DNA of 64,000 bases from a virus: positions 1 to 64,000 of IMG/VR virus record IMGVR_UViG_3300037225_001188; one strand, 5' to 3'. The notes under the pieces were generated by a model. That model was not told the DNA's origin and searched no databases. It saw only the letters and a list, made by a program, of their open reading frames with translations. This document shows positions 49,671-56,791 of the stretch, one piece after another (the stretch's first letter is position 1; each line of letters opens with the position of its first letter). The position numbers and the translations under genes are program-made.

Positions 49671-50357
49671 CTACGGTCTGGCGCAGGTGGCGGTGGTGAT
49701 GAACCCGCCGACGTAGACCTGGCCGACGTAGAAGACGCTGCACCAGCAATCGGCGCCGGTCGCCGTGTCGCTGCTCAGGTAGAACGCGCTGATGTAGAAG
49801 CCCTCGCCGTCGTCAGACCTGAGCTGCGGCGAAGCAGTCCCGTGCAGCAGGACGTCGGCAGCGTCGCGGCAGCAGACGCAGTCGGTCATCGTGATGGCCG
49901 GGTCGTACGGGGTGGACAGGTGGGACGAGGTGTAGACCTTGGACTTGGATAGGAGGCCGGTCGCGCCCGTCGGACCGCGGCTGCCCTGAGGGCCAGCAAC
50001 TCCGACGCCCGTCGGCCCCGTCGGGCCAGCTATGCCGGCACCGGTCGGCCCCGTCGGGCCGCGGCTGCCCACGGCGCCGTCCGCGCCGCGCCCGCCCTGC
50101 GGACCCTGCGGCCCGGCAGGTCCAGCCTGCCCCTGCCCTTGAGGGCCGGCCGGGCCGACGGCACCGGCCGGGCCGCGCGCCCCGGTGTCGCCCTTGACGC
50201 CGACGCCCGTCGGCCCTGCGGGGCCAGCGGGACCCGTGGCGCCAGCCGGCCCGGCTGGGCCGATCACGTTTGCGCCCTCGGGGCCGACCGGGCCTGGCTG
50301 ACCGGTCGCCCCGTCGCAACCGACGAGCAGGACCAGCAGCAGCATCGCTCTCAGCAT
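49671..50357 (-). CDS. Collagen-like lipoprotein, 228 aa
   Basis: N-terminal signal with lipobox LLVGC (Cys14). Residues about 20-140 are Gly-X-Y triplets rich in Pro, Ala and Thr, with short interruptions ([15 protein letters not shown]-like). The C-terminal about 90 residues are a Cys-rich, beta-looking domain ([29 protein letters not shown]). Triplet repeats form trimeric collagen-like stalks. Lipid anchoring implies display on the infected host envelope rather than on the virion. It has its own promoter motif. Confidence 0.85.
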   Translation of the reverse strand: MLRAMLLLVLLVGCDGATGQPGPVGPEGANVIGPAGPAGATGPAGPAGPTGVGVKGDTGARGPAGAVGPAGPQGQGQAGPAGPQGPQGGRGADGAVGSRGPTGPTGAGIAGPTGPTGVGVAGPQGSRGPTGATGLLSKSKVYTSSHLSTPYDPAITMTDCVCCRDAADVLLHGTASPQLRSDDGEGFYISAFYLSSDTATGADCWCSVFYVGQVYVGGFITTATCARP

Positions 50358-50370
50358 CGCGGTCCTCCTT

Positions 50371-50395
50371 GTCTCGTTGTACGTGGCTGGTTTTC
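50371..50395 (-). promoter_or_regulatory. Candidate phage promoter motif, copy 4
   Basis: Minus strand GAAAACCAGCCACGTACAAC followed by GAGACAAGGAGGACCGCG and the ATG at 50357. Nearly identical to copy 3 at 45.06 kb. Confidence 0.55.
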
Positions 50396-50442
50396 TCGAC
50401 AGCCAATCCGTGATATGCTGGTCGCCGAGGCAGAAAATAAAT

Positions 50443-50490
50443 CGGCCCGGCGAAGAGTCGCAAGCTCCGCGCCGGGCCTAACCAGCAAGG
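50443..50490 (-). terminator. Terminator-like hairpin between the 51-kb genes and the collagen-like gene
   Basis: GGCCCGGCG (50454-50462) pairs with CGCCGGGCC; on the minus strand the stem is followed by GATTTATTTTCTG, a U-rich tail. On the plus strand the hairpin is in the leader of the 50503 gene. The flank and arm sequences resemble those at 38037-38107. Confidence 0.55.
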
Positions 50491-50502
50491 TCGGGAGGGA
50501 CC

Positions 50503-50871
50503 ATGCCAGCTTTGAAGAAGAGCGTACCAGAACCAGCCGGCAGAGCCAACGTCGAACCGCCGTGGCTCTTCTACTCGCTGCCGCTGGAGCGAGCCGGCCT
50601 GGACTCGATGTCCTTCCGCGTCTTGATCCACGTGTGGTCGCGCGCCAGGCACGAGAATGGCGTCGCCTACGAGGCCGTGCCGTCCATGGCGCGGGCCATG
50701 AAGATGAGCGAGCGCACGGTGCAACGAGCCCTGGAGTATCTCGTGTCGTGCTGCTTCCTGGAGATCGACGGCTCGCACAAGGGCGGTCGCGAGAACCCCA
50801 CCCGCTATGTCCCGCTGCCGCCAGATCGCTGGGTGGTTGGCGTGCCGCGAACGAGCGGGGAGCGAAAGTAA
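50503..50871 (+). CDS. Winged-helix initiator-like protein, 122 aa
   Basis: A plus-strand gene within the minus-strand block, with GGGAGGGACC before the ATG. LDSMSFRVLIHVWSRARHEN, VPSMARAMKMSERTVQRALE and FLEIDGSHKGG form a replication-initiator-type winged helix similar in layout to the N-terminal domain of the 4312 gene. There is no C-terminal domain. 22-bp iterons begin 10 bp after its stop. It could be a second initiator, a repressor of one, or the relic of an O-like gene truncated at its iterons. Confidence 0.65.
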   Translation: MPALKKSVPEPAGRANVEPPWLFYSLPLERAGLDSMSFRVLIHVWSRARHENGVAYEAVPSMARAMKMSERTVQRALEYLVSCCFLEIDGSHKGGRENPTRYVPLPPDRWVVGVPRTSGERK

Positions 50872-50880
50872 AGGGTGCAC

Positions 50881-50949
50881 GGGGGTCACCCTTTATCGGA
50901 ACGGGGGTCACCCTTTATCGGAACGGGGTCACCGCTAGGGGTGACCCCC
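50881..50949 (+). repeat. 22-bp iterons of a second origin-like locus
   Basis: GGGGGTCACCCTTTATCGGA starts at 50881 and 50903 (22-bp period). A third, partial copy GGGGTCACC is at 50925 and an inverted GGGGTGACCCCC at 50938. The core GGGTCACCC is a dyad. A purine-rich stretch (GAAGAGATACAGTAGAAGAG and on) follows to about 50995. The remainder to 51089 holds two small hairpins (near 51001 and 51031) and no gene. Confidence 0.75.
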
Positions 50950-51089
50950 TGACACCCGAAGAGATACAGTAGAAGAGATCATGAAGACGATGTAAGAGTT
51001 CCGCGGCTGGCGCCGCGGCGTGTACCTCTCGGACCTTCGGAGTCCTGGAGGTTCTTCTCGAACCCGCCCAGCGAAGCCGAAGGCTTTGG

Positions 51090-51500
51090 TCACAGCCTCC
51101 AGTTCGCGTTGACGTTCTCGAGCGCGTTTTCCATCGTCGGCTCGTCCAGGTCGATGATGATGTGCCGCTTCGGGTTACGCTTCACGAAGCCCTCGATGCT
51201 CCGGACGTGGTGGTATCCGGGCTCGCTGCGCACGTCGTCGCAGTAGCGTTCGGTCAGCTCCTCACGCTTCTCCTCGTTCGGCTCCTTCGCCCACACGATG
51301 TAGGAGTAGGCCGGCTCGAGGTAGAAGGTCGGGGTGATCTCGCAGCAGAACGTCTCCTCTCGGTAGTCGTAGACGTAGACCTGCTCGATGCGGCGGATGT
51401 ACTGCTTGTCGCCGAGCTGGAAACTGTAGTCCTGGGTCTCGTCGAAGAGGACGGCGTGGAACTCGGGCACGATGTCTTGGCGCGGCTGGTTCATGGGCAT
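51090..51500 (-). CDS. Hypothetical protein, 136 aa
   Basis: Acidic alpha/beta protein with HAVLFDETQDYSFQLGDKQY and YSYIVWAKEPNEEKREEL. No motif recognised. Confidence 0.6.
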   Translation of the reverse strand: MPMNQPRQDIVPEFHAVLFDETQDYSFQLGDKQYIRRIEQVYVYDYREETFCCEITPTFYLEPAYSYIVWAKEPNEEKREELTERYCDDVRSEPGYHHVRSIEGFVKRNPKRHIIIDLDEPTMENALENVNANWRL

Positions 51501-51524
51501 CTTGATCTCCAGTTTCTCCAGGCT

Positions 51525-51626
51525 TCACTTGCCGGGGTAGGTTGCGACTGCTCCGAACACGGCTAACCCCAATGCCGCCAGGTAGACGGCGATGGCGACC
51601 AGCTCCTTCCACGACGGGCGCGTCAC
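51525..51626 (-). CDS. 33-residue membrane peptide
   Basis: GTG at 51626 overlaps the upstream stop. One transmembrane helix (LVAIAVYLAALGLAVFGAVA) with a short basic N-terminus. Possibly a holin-like or regulatory peptide. Confidence 0.45.
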   Translation of the reverse strand: MTRPSWKELVAIAVYLAALGLAVFGAVATYPGK

Positions 51627-51736
51627 TCGGTCACCCGCAGTCGCTCGTCCCAACAGCACTCGTCGCCGATCAGCTTTCCTTGGTGACGATGGGCGTTTGA
51701 CTTCAGGACGATGTGCCCGCAGAGACTGCACTCTAT
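51623..51736 (-). CDS. Zinc-ribbon peptide with an apparent ATA start, 37 aa
   Basis: Between the TAG of the upstream gene and this ribbon only the codons ACC ATA precede GAG-TGC. The product IECSLCGHIVLKSNAHRHQG then GDECCWDERL has the Cys/His spacing of a small ribbon. AAGGGG lies 6 nt upstream of ATA, and the stop overlaps the next GTG. A G-to-A change of an ATG start, or real use of ATA, explains it. Confidence 0.5.
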   Translation of the reverse strand: MECSLCGHIVLKSNAHRHQGKLIGDECCWDERLRVTE

Positions 51737-51739
51737 GGT

Positions 51740-52147
51740 CTACCCCTTCAGCTTGCGCAGGCGCACGTAGAGCGACGGCCCGCCGGTGTACCCGAACCAC
51801 ATCTGCCCATGCACGTCGCGCACCCGGACGTAGTACCAGTGGTTCGTGAGGCACCCGCGCTTCACCCAGGCGTTCTCCACCTCGTGGCGGTGGGTGACCT
51901 CACCGAGCTTGCCACCGCTCCAGGTGGTGACGAGCCACTGGCCCATCTCCGCTCCCTTGATGTACGCGAAGAAGCGCTTCTCCGTGAGCAGGTCGACTAC
52001 CTGCCGTTTGTCCCCGCACTCCCAGCAGATCTCCTCGACCGTGCCGTCGGGCATTGGGTGGTGCACCGTCCCCGTGGTGTGCTCGCCATGCTTGCTGGGC
52101 TTGTGCCCGCAGTCCAAGGTGCAGCGGTCTCTCTCTGCTACCGTCAT
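51740..52147 (-). CDS. Cysteine/histidine-rich hypothetical protein, 135 aa
   Basis: N-terminal CTLDCGHK...HHP and ICWECGDKRQV form a likely zinc site. The C-terminal half is beta-rich (HWYYVRVRDVHGQMWFGYTG). The TnpB element begins only 7 bp upstream of its ATG, so its own promoter and leader have probably been displaced. Confidence 0.6.
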   Translation of the reverse strand: MTVAERDRCTLDCGHKPSKHGEHTTGTVHHPMPDGTVEEICWECGDKRQVVDLLTEKRFFAYIKGAEMGQWLVTTWSGGKLGEVTHRHEVENAWVKRGCLTNHWYYVRVRDVHGQMWFGYTGGPSLYVRLRKLKG

Positions 52148-52210
52148 TGGTTCTTCGGCGCGGAGACTGCCTGCTTTAGCTGGCAGAGGAAGCGCCGCTC
52201 CTGTTGTTGG

Positions 52211-52239
52211 TTGACTTGCTTTGGTTGGACGACTATACT
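52211..52239 (+). promoter_or_regulatory. tnpB promoter
   Basis: TTGACT 52211-52216, 17-bp spacer, TATACT 52234-52239, ending 8 bp before the tnpB ATG, so the mRNA would have almost no leader. Confidence 0.7.
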
Positions 52240-52246
52240 CCAAGAC

Positions 52247-53386
52247 ATGAAGTTGGTCGCGGTCGCGAAGCTGCTCCCCACCGACGAACAGGCGACGGCT
52301 CTGCTTGCCACCATGGAGCGCGTCAACGAAGCCTGCGAGTGGCTCGGGGCGCGTGCCTTCGAGGGGCAGACCGCTAACAAGTTCGCCCTTCACCATCTCC
52401 ACTACGGTGACCTCCGGGAGCAGTTCGGGTTGTCGGCCCAGATGGCAGTCAGGGCCATTGGCAAGGTCTGCGACGCCTACAAGCGCGACCGGACGCGGCA
52501 GCCCCACTTCAAGCCCCACGGCGCCATCGCCTACGACCAGCGCATCATGAGCTTCAAGGCCATGGACCGGGTATCGCTCCTGACGCTTGCCGGACGCATC
52601 CTCGTTCCGTTCGTCGCCGGGGCCTACCACCGCGCCCGGCTCGAAGGCGTCCGTGGTCAGGCCGACCTCGTGCTCCGCAAGGGAAAGTGGTACCTCTACG
52701 TGACCGTCGAAGTTCCCGACGGCGCACCAGTTGACCCCGAGGGATGGCTGGGCGTGGACCTCGGCATCCGCAACCTTGCCACCGACTCCGATGGCGAGCG
52801 GCACAGCGGGGCCGGCGTGGAGGCGGTGCGTCAGCGCATGCAGCAGCTCCGCACCGCGCTTCAGTCCGTCGGCACGAAGAGCGCCAAGCGCCACCTCAAG
52901 CGACTCGCGGGGCACGAGGCCCGCTTCCGTTCCGACGTGAACCACATCATCTCGAAGCGCATCGTTGCCAAGGCCAAAGACACCGCGCGCTGGGTCGCAG
53001 TCGAGGATCTGACCCACATTCGCGAGCGGACCACGGTTCGACACGGCCAACGGGCGATGCACTCCGGGTGGGCTTTCTTCCAGCTCCGGTCGTTCTTGAC
53101 GTACAAGGGCAGGCTCGCTGGCGTGCCGGTTGTCGCCGTCGACCCGCGCAACACCTCGCGCACCTGCCCCCGTTGCGGTCACGTCGACAAGCGCAACCGA
53201 CGCACGCAGGCTGAGTTCCGCTGCGTCGCTTGCGCCTTTGAGGCGCACGCCGATGTAGTGGGAGCGACCAACATTGCAGCACGGGCCGCCTTCAACCGGC
53301 CCATCGTCTCGAGTATTGGGAGTGAAACGCACCTTGCGATACCTCTCCTAGCTCAGGGGCAAGCCGCCAGCTTCAGCGGGCGGTAG
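52247..53386 (+). CDS. tnpB: TnpB RNA-guided nuclease
   Basis: 379 aa. RuvC-like catalytic blocks are GVDLGIRNLATDS (Asp), AVEDLTHIRER (Glu) and AHADVVGATNIAAR (Asp). The zinc finger is CPRCGH...CVAC. All residues are intact. TnpB is the ancestor of Cas12 and uses an RNA from the element's right end (here the hairpin at 53364-53383 overlapping the 3' end) to cut DNA matching the flank, which favours element retention. On a phage it could also act against competing DNA. Confidence 0.93.
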   Translation: MKLVAVAKLLPTDEQATALLATMERVNEACEWLGARAFEGQTANKFALHHLHYGDLREQFGLSAQMAVRAIGKVCDAYKRDRTRQPHFKPHGAIAYDQRIMSFKAMDRVSLLTLAGRILVPFVAGAYHRARLEGVRGQADLVLRKGKWYLYVTVEVPDGAPVDPEGWLGVDLGIRNLATDSDGERHSGAGVEAVRQRMQQLRTALQSVGTKSAKRHLKRLAGHEARFRSDVNHIISKRIVAKAKDTARWVAVEDLTHIRERTTVRHGQRAMHSGWAFFQLRSFLTYKGRLAGVPVVAVDPRNTSRTCPRCGHVDKRNRRTQAEFRCVACAFEAHADVVGATNIAARAAFNRPIVSSIGSETHLAIPLLAQGQAASFSGR

Positions 53387-53389
53387 TTG
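53352..53389 (+). ncRNA. Right-end hairpin, likely 3' part of the TnpB guide RNA scaffold
   Basis: CCGCC (53364-53368) and GGCGG (53379-53383) with an inner GC-TTCA-GC stem overlap the tnpB stop. In known TnpB elements the guide RNA ends at the right end with the guide immediately outside. The 5' limit cannot be seen. Confidence 0.4.
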
Positions 53390-54794
53390 ACGCTGCCTCC
53401 AGGTTGATGACGGGGGCCACGGGGTCGTCCCCCTCGGCCACGTCGCGGACCATCGTGATGCTCGTGGCGATGGGCACCAGCGATGCCAAGCTCCCGACGT
53501 CGCGCCCGACGCCGACGCAGAACCATGACACACCCTCGGTCTTGGTGAGGTTCGTCGCCGCCTTGATGGCCGTGTCGTTGAGCAAGTCTTCGCCATCCGT
53601 GATGACCACGACGTCGGCCTTCTTCATGGCCCGGCTGGTCCGCACCAGCTCGCACGCCCGCAGGACCGGGGCGTTGAAGTCGGTGCCGCCCTCGCAGCGG
53701 TGGTCGAGGGCGTCGCTGAGGTCCTTCGGCGTGGCTCGCCCGGCCTCGATGCCGATCTCGCGGACGATGTCCCCGTTGAAGGCGACGAGGTGGAAGGACC
53801 GCCGCTGCTTGGTCGCCGTGCTAAGGAGGGCGAGCGCGACCGCCTTGCTCCAGACGTCCTTGCCGTCTTCGCGCATGGAGCTGGACTCGTCCAGCAGGAC
53901 CACGACCGGGCCGCGGGTCTCCGTCTCCCGTCCGCTCATCTCGTAAGTGAGGGCCCGCCCCTCCATGAGCTTGGCGAAGAGGGCGAGCTTGAGACGCGGG
54001 TGACGCAGGGCCACCAGCTCCGATGGCAGGAGCCGGGCGAGGTCGCTGCCCATGCCCACGCCGTGGACCTCACCCACGCCGGGCTTGACCTTGGAGCGGG
54101 CCTTGGCCGCGGCCACCCGTTCCAGCCGTCCGGCCAGCTCGGCGATGCGCTTGAGGCGGGGCGAGTCGCGGAGGCAGCGGTGCGCTTCGCGGACCGCCCG
54201 CATGTTCGCCGGGCCGGTGTTCTTCGCGACCGCGGTTCCTGGGGAGCTGATGCCGAGCGGCGTCTCCACGCCCTCCATCTCGGCCTCGGCCTCCTGCACC
54301 TGGGCGGCCGCCTGGCGCGCGGCCTTGCGAATGGTGGCGCGCAGGTCGGCGTCGGACGCCTGGCCTTGGCCTGAGCCGCCGCCCTGGCCGGGCTGAGGCT
54401 GCTCGCCGCTCTGGCCTCCCGGTTGCTGCTCCTGGCCCGGCTGTCCCTCGTCCTTCGGGGCGTCGGGCACGTGCGGGAGCAGGCTCTCCAGCATGCACTC
54501 GGTCGCGATGCCAGCGGCGAAGCCGTTGCGGGCGCACATGACGCGGAGCCGGCCCCACTCGGCCAGCTCCCCCGCCATCTCGTGCAGCTTGGTCGCCCAC
54601 TCGGGGGCGTTGTCCAGGGCCTGCGGCTCGCCTTGAAGATACAACCTGGCGTGAAGGTCGGCAGGGAACCCGGCGAACGCCGGGCCTTGCTTGCCGATGC
54701 CCGCGGTCACGAGGTCGGCCGCGGGCTGGGAGGTGGCGATGTGCTCTGACCAGAGGCGGTCGAGCCACTTGCCGGTCTTGTAGCAGAGGCCCAT
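53373..54794 (-). CDS. CobT/ViaA-like VWA-domain protein
   Basis: 473 aa; ATG at 54794 chosen because it is the first Met of the conserved start. The middle is a Gln/Gly/Pro-rich linker (residues about 125-150). The C-terminal VWA domain has the MIDAS residues: VVVLLDESSSM (DxSxS), GGTDFNAP (Thr) and VVVITDGEDL (Asp). MIDAS proteins bind partners or substrates for MoxR AAA+ ATPases. The last five codons and the stop are supplied by the TnpB element's right end, so the natural C-terminus may be altered. Confidence 0.85.
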   Translation of the reverse strand: MGLCYKTGKWLDRLWSEHIATSQPAADLVTAGIGKQGPAFAGFPADLHARLYLQGEPQALDNAPEWATKLHEMAGELAEWGRLRVMCARNGFAAGIATECMLESLLPHVPDAPKDEGQPGQEQQPGGQSGEQPQPGQGGGSGQGQASDADLRATIRKAARQAAAQVQEAEAEMEGVETPLGISSPGTAVAKNTGPANMRAVREAHRCLRDSPRLKRIAELAGRLERVAAAKARSKVKPGVGEVHGVGMGSDLARLLPSELVALRHPRLKLALFAKLMEGRALTYEMSGRETETRGPVVVLLDESSSMREDGKDVWSKAVALALLSTATKQRRSFHLVAFNGDIVREIGIEAGRATPKDLSDALDHRCEGGTDFNAPVLRACELVRTSRAMKKADVVVITDGEDLLNDTAIKAATNLTKTEGVSWFCVGVGRDVGSLASLVPIATSITMVRDVAEGDDPVAPVINLEAASTTAR

Positions 54795-54805
54795 GCTGGT
54801 TCTCC

Positions 54806-55078
54806 TCAGACGTACAACAGGAGCTTGTAGGCTCCGGTCGCGCACGCCTCATTATAGGTCTTGATGAACTCCTCAGTGCAGCCGTGCTTCCGCATGTGGC
54901 TGACGGTGCTCTCGATGAACCTGGCGCGGGCAGCGTATTCCCCAATCGGGCAGTGCAGCAGGAACTCGCATGCATCCTTGTGGGCGAACGTGGCGTACTC
55001 CATGCAGTACTGCCAGTTGATGTTATCGTCCTCGAACAGGTCGCTAGCCTCGACCTCGGCGATGACGTGGAAGCGCAT
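54806..55078 (-). CDS. Hypothetical protein, 90 aa
   Basis: Alpha/beta-looking with Cys and aromatic residues (NINWQYCMEYATFAHKDACE). It lies between the MoxR and VWA genes, 3 bp after a zinc-ribbon gene, so it may belong to the same system. Confidence 0.6.
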   Translation of the reverse strand: MRFHVIAEVEASDLFEDDNINWQYCMEYATFAHKDACEFLLHCPIGEYAARARFIESTVSHMRKHGCTEEFIKTYNEACATGAYKLLLYV

Positions 55079-55081
55079 GGT

Positions 55082-55357
55082 CTACCCCTTTTTGTTCTTG
55101 GTCTGGTTGTCGTACCGCGGGTCGCCCTTGATCTTGCTCGGCCAGTCGTGGCCGTTGTGGCAGCAGACCAGCGGGAGCTTCGTCTCCGAGTCGAGGTCCG
55201 TCATCTGTCCGTTCCAACAGACCTCAGTCTCTCCGTCCCACTCCACGTCGTTGCCGCCGGTAGGACAGCCGTCGAACAGAGCGATGCCTGGGATGGTGTC
55301 GCAGGTCCCGATGGCGGGCTCGCCGCACGTCGGGCAGATCGGTTTGCTGAGCTTCAT
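55082..55357 (-). CDS. Zinc-ribbon protein of the MoxR-VWA locus, 91 aa
   Basis: CPTCGEPAIGTC near the N-terminus and LVCCHNGH near the C-terminus. It begins 2 bp after the MoxR stop, so it is translationally linked. Function unknown. Confidence 0.65.
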   Translation of the reverse strand: MKLSKPICPTCGEPAIGTCDTIPGIALFDGCPTGGNDVEWDGETEVCWNGQMTDLDSETKLPLVCCHNGHDWPSKIKGDPRYDNQTKNKKG

Positions 55358-55359
55358 GG

Positions 55360-56505
55360 CTATGCCACGCTTCCCGGCGCCATGTGCAGCCGCGAGAGGG
55401 ACTGGAGGGCGAGCTGCGAGAGCGCTCGGTGCCAGGTCTGCACTTTCTGCAGCGCCGCCTTGGCGCGGGCCGTCTTCTTCTCCGGGACGCCGGCGATCTT
55501 CGTCTCGAGGCGCGAGTGGATGTCGCCGAGCTGCCGGAGCAGCGGCTCGAGCGCCTGGGTGAGCTGCGGGTTGTCGATGGTCGGGCGCTGGTCGTAGAGG
55601 TCCTTCGCCGCGTCCTCCAGCTCGACAGCCTCCAGGTTGAGCGGGTTGGCGACCTTCGCCACGACGCGCTCGACGACGCGGATCTGCGCGGGCTCGGTCC
55701 ACAGGGAGTGGACGAGGACCTCGCAGTGGTCGGCGCTGGTCTCCGTTTCGCCGTCGAGGAAAGCCTTGGCGCGGAGGAGCTTGCCGCACGCCTTCCAGCG
55801 GCGGTCGCTGGCGCTGACGCCTTCCTCTTCGAGCCCGTGCTTGATGTTGATGAGCCCATCCACCGTGTCGTCGGTGAGCGGCGTCATCGCCACGAGGCGC
55901 TGCGCCTCGGCCAGCTCGACGAGGGAGACGGTGGCGTTGACCGAGGTGGCGTTGCAGCGGAGCAGCATCTTGAGGCTGTCGTCATCGGCGAGCGGCTGGA
56001 CCACGAGGCGCACGAGGAAGCGGTCGTACATGGCGCCGAGGCTGGCGTCCTCGGGCAGCTCGTTCGAGGCTCCGACCATGGAGAGCAGCTTCGCGGGCAC
56101 CGCCGCCCCCGCCTCGTGGTAGACGCGCTCGTTCATCAGGCTGAGCATGGAGTTCAGGATGGCCGAATTCGCCTTCATGCATTCGTCGACGAAAACGAGA
56201 TGCGCGTCGACGATGCTGCCCTTGATGATGCGCTTGTACTCGTCGTGCTCCAGGGCGCTGAGGCTGAGCGGCCCGAAGAGTTCCTCGGGGGTAGAGAAGC
56301 GGGTGAGCAGCCGCTCGAAGTAGGTGGCGCCCGTGATGCGCTCGCACACGGAGCGCACGAGCATCGACTTCGCGGTCCCGGGAGGGCCGAGGAGCAGCAG
56401 GTGCTCCCGGGTGAGGAGCGCGAGGAGCGCGGCCTCGACGGCGGTCTCACGCTCGAGCAGGTTCGCGTTGAGGTCCTGGGCGAGAGCGATGATCTTCTGG
56501 TGCAT
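55360..56505 (-). CDS. MoxR AAA+ ATPase, RavA-like
   Basis: 381 aa. Walker A LLGPPGTAKSML; LLTRFSTPEELFGPLSLSAL; Walker B HLVFVDECMKANSAILN; MNERVYHE; sensor VGASNELPED and MYDRFLVRL. These follow E. coli RavA closely through the AAA+ core. The C-terminal about 130 residues differ from the RavA LARA domain. MoxR ATPases act with VWA-domain proteins, one of which is encoded 0.6 kb downstream in the same operon. A hairpin module and a tRNA-like minihelix precede the gene. Confidence 0.88.
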   Translation of the reverse strand: MHQKIIALAQDLNANLLERETAVEAALLALLTREHLLLLGPPGTAKSMLVRSVCERITGATYFERLLTRFSTPEELFGPLSLSALEHDEYKRIIKGSIVDAHLVFVDECMKANSAILNSMLSLMNERVYHEAGAAVPAKLLSMVGASNELPEDASLGAMYDRFLVRLVVQPLADDDSLKMLLRCNATSVNATVSLVELAEAQRLVAMTPLTDDTVDGLINIKHGLEEEGVSASDRRWKACGKLLRAKAFLDGETETSADHCEVLVHSLWTEPAQIRVVERVVAKVANPLNLEAVELEDAAKDLYDQRPTIDNPQLTQALEPLLRQLGDIHSRLETKIAGVPEKKTARAKAALQKVQTWHRALSQLALQSLSRLHMAPGSVA

Positions 56506-56520
56506 GGTGACTGCCTTTCT

Positions 56521-56539
56521 CCAGGTTGGCAGAACCTGG
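56521..56539 (-). promoter_or_regulatory. Hairpin adjoining a ribosome-binding site (module 5)
   Basis: CCAGGTT/AACCTGG stem with loop CTGCC, followed by AGAAAGGCAGTCACC and the ATG of the MoxR gene at 56505. Confidence 0.65.
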
Positions 56540-56554
56540 GTTGCGGTGCTGCGT

Positions 56555-56590
56555 TGGCCGGACCACGACGAGTCGAACGTCGAGGCCCGG
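56555..56590 (-). ncRNA. tRNA-like acceptor/T-arm minihelix 1
   Basis: Minus strand: CCGGGCC, T, T-arm CGACG-TTCGACT-CGTCG, T, GGTCCGG, then CCA. A 7-bp acceptor stacks directly on a 5-bp T stem with a standard 7-nt T loop; D and anticodon arms are absent. It lies between the 55-residue membrane-protein gene and the MoxR gene. Confidence 0.7.
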
Positions 56591-56622
56591 GGTACTATCG
56601 AGCCAGGGCTCCGAGCCCTGCT

Positions 56623-56790
56623 CTATCCTGGCAGCTTCCCCATTCCGCTCAGGCCGAAGATGAGTCCAAGCGCAAAGGCCATCAGCACGAAGGCGATGCC
56701 GGCCAGGATGGTTCCATTCATCACGGCCGTCTGGACCACGCGCCGTAGCTCGCCCGCCGTCAATTGCGTAGCTGGTTTGAGATTGTCCAT
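56623..56790 (-). CDS. 55-residue membrane protein of the MoxR-VWA locus
   Basis: ATG at 56790 overlaps the region of the upstream stop (56792). Residues about 25-50 are a membrane helix with Gly pairs (ILAGIAFVLMAFALGLIFGL). The preceding soluble part is LKPATQLTAGELRRVVQTAV. It could anchor the MoxR complex. Confidence 0.65.
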   Translation of the reverse strand: MDNLKPATQLTAGELRRVVQTAVMNGTILAGIAFVLMAFALGLIFGLSGMGKLPG

Positions 56791-56791
56791 C

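Larger units (their letters stand above)
52154..53391 (+). mobile_element. TnpB-only IS200/IS605-family element (IS607/IS605-like)
   Basis: The left end contains hairpin CTGCCTGCTTTAGCTGGCAG then GAGGAAGCGCCGCTCC and TTGGTTGAC. The right end carries CCGCC/GGCGG and runs into GTAGTTGAC after tnpB. No TnpA gene is present, so it depends on a transposase elsewhere. It lies between the 52147 gene start and the VWA gene 3' end, and supplies the last codons of the latter. Confidence 0.7.

Noticed and set aside
56506-56622. A complete tRNA gene at the first T-arm
   Set aside because: I looked for D and anticodon arms upstream of the T-arm; the acceptor strand pairs only one nucleotide before the T-arm, leaving no room for them.
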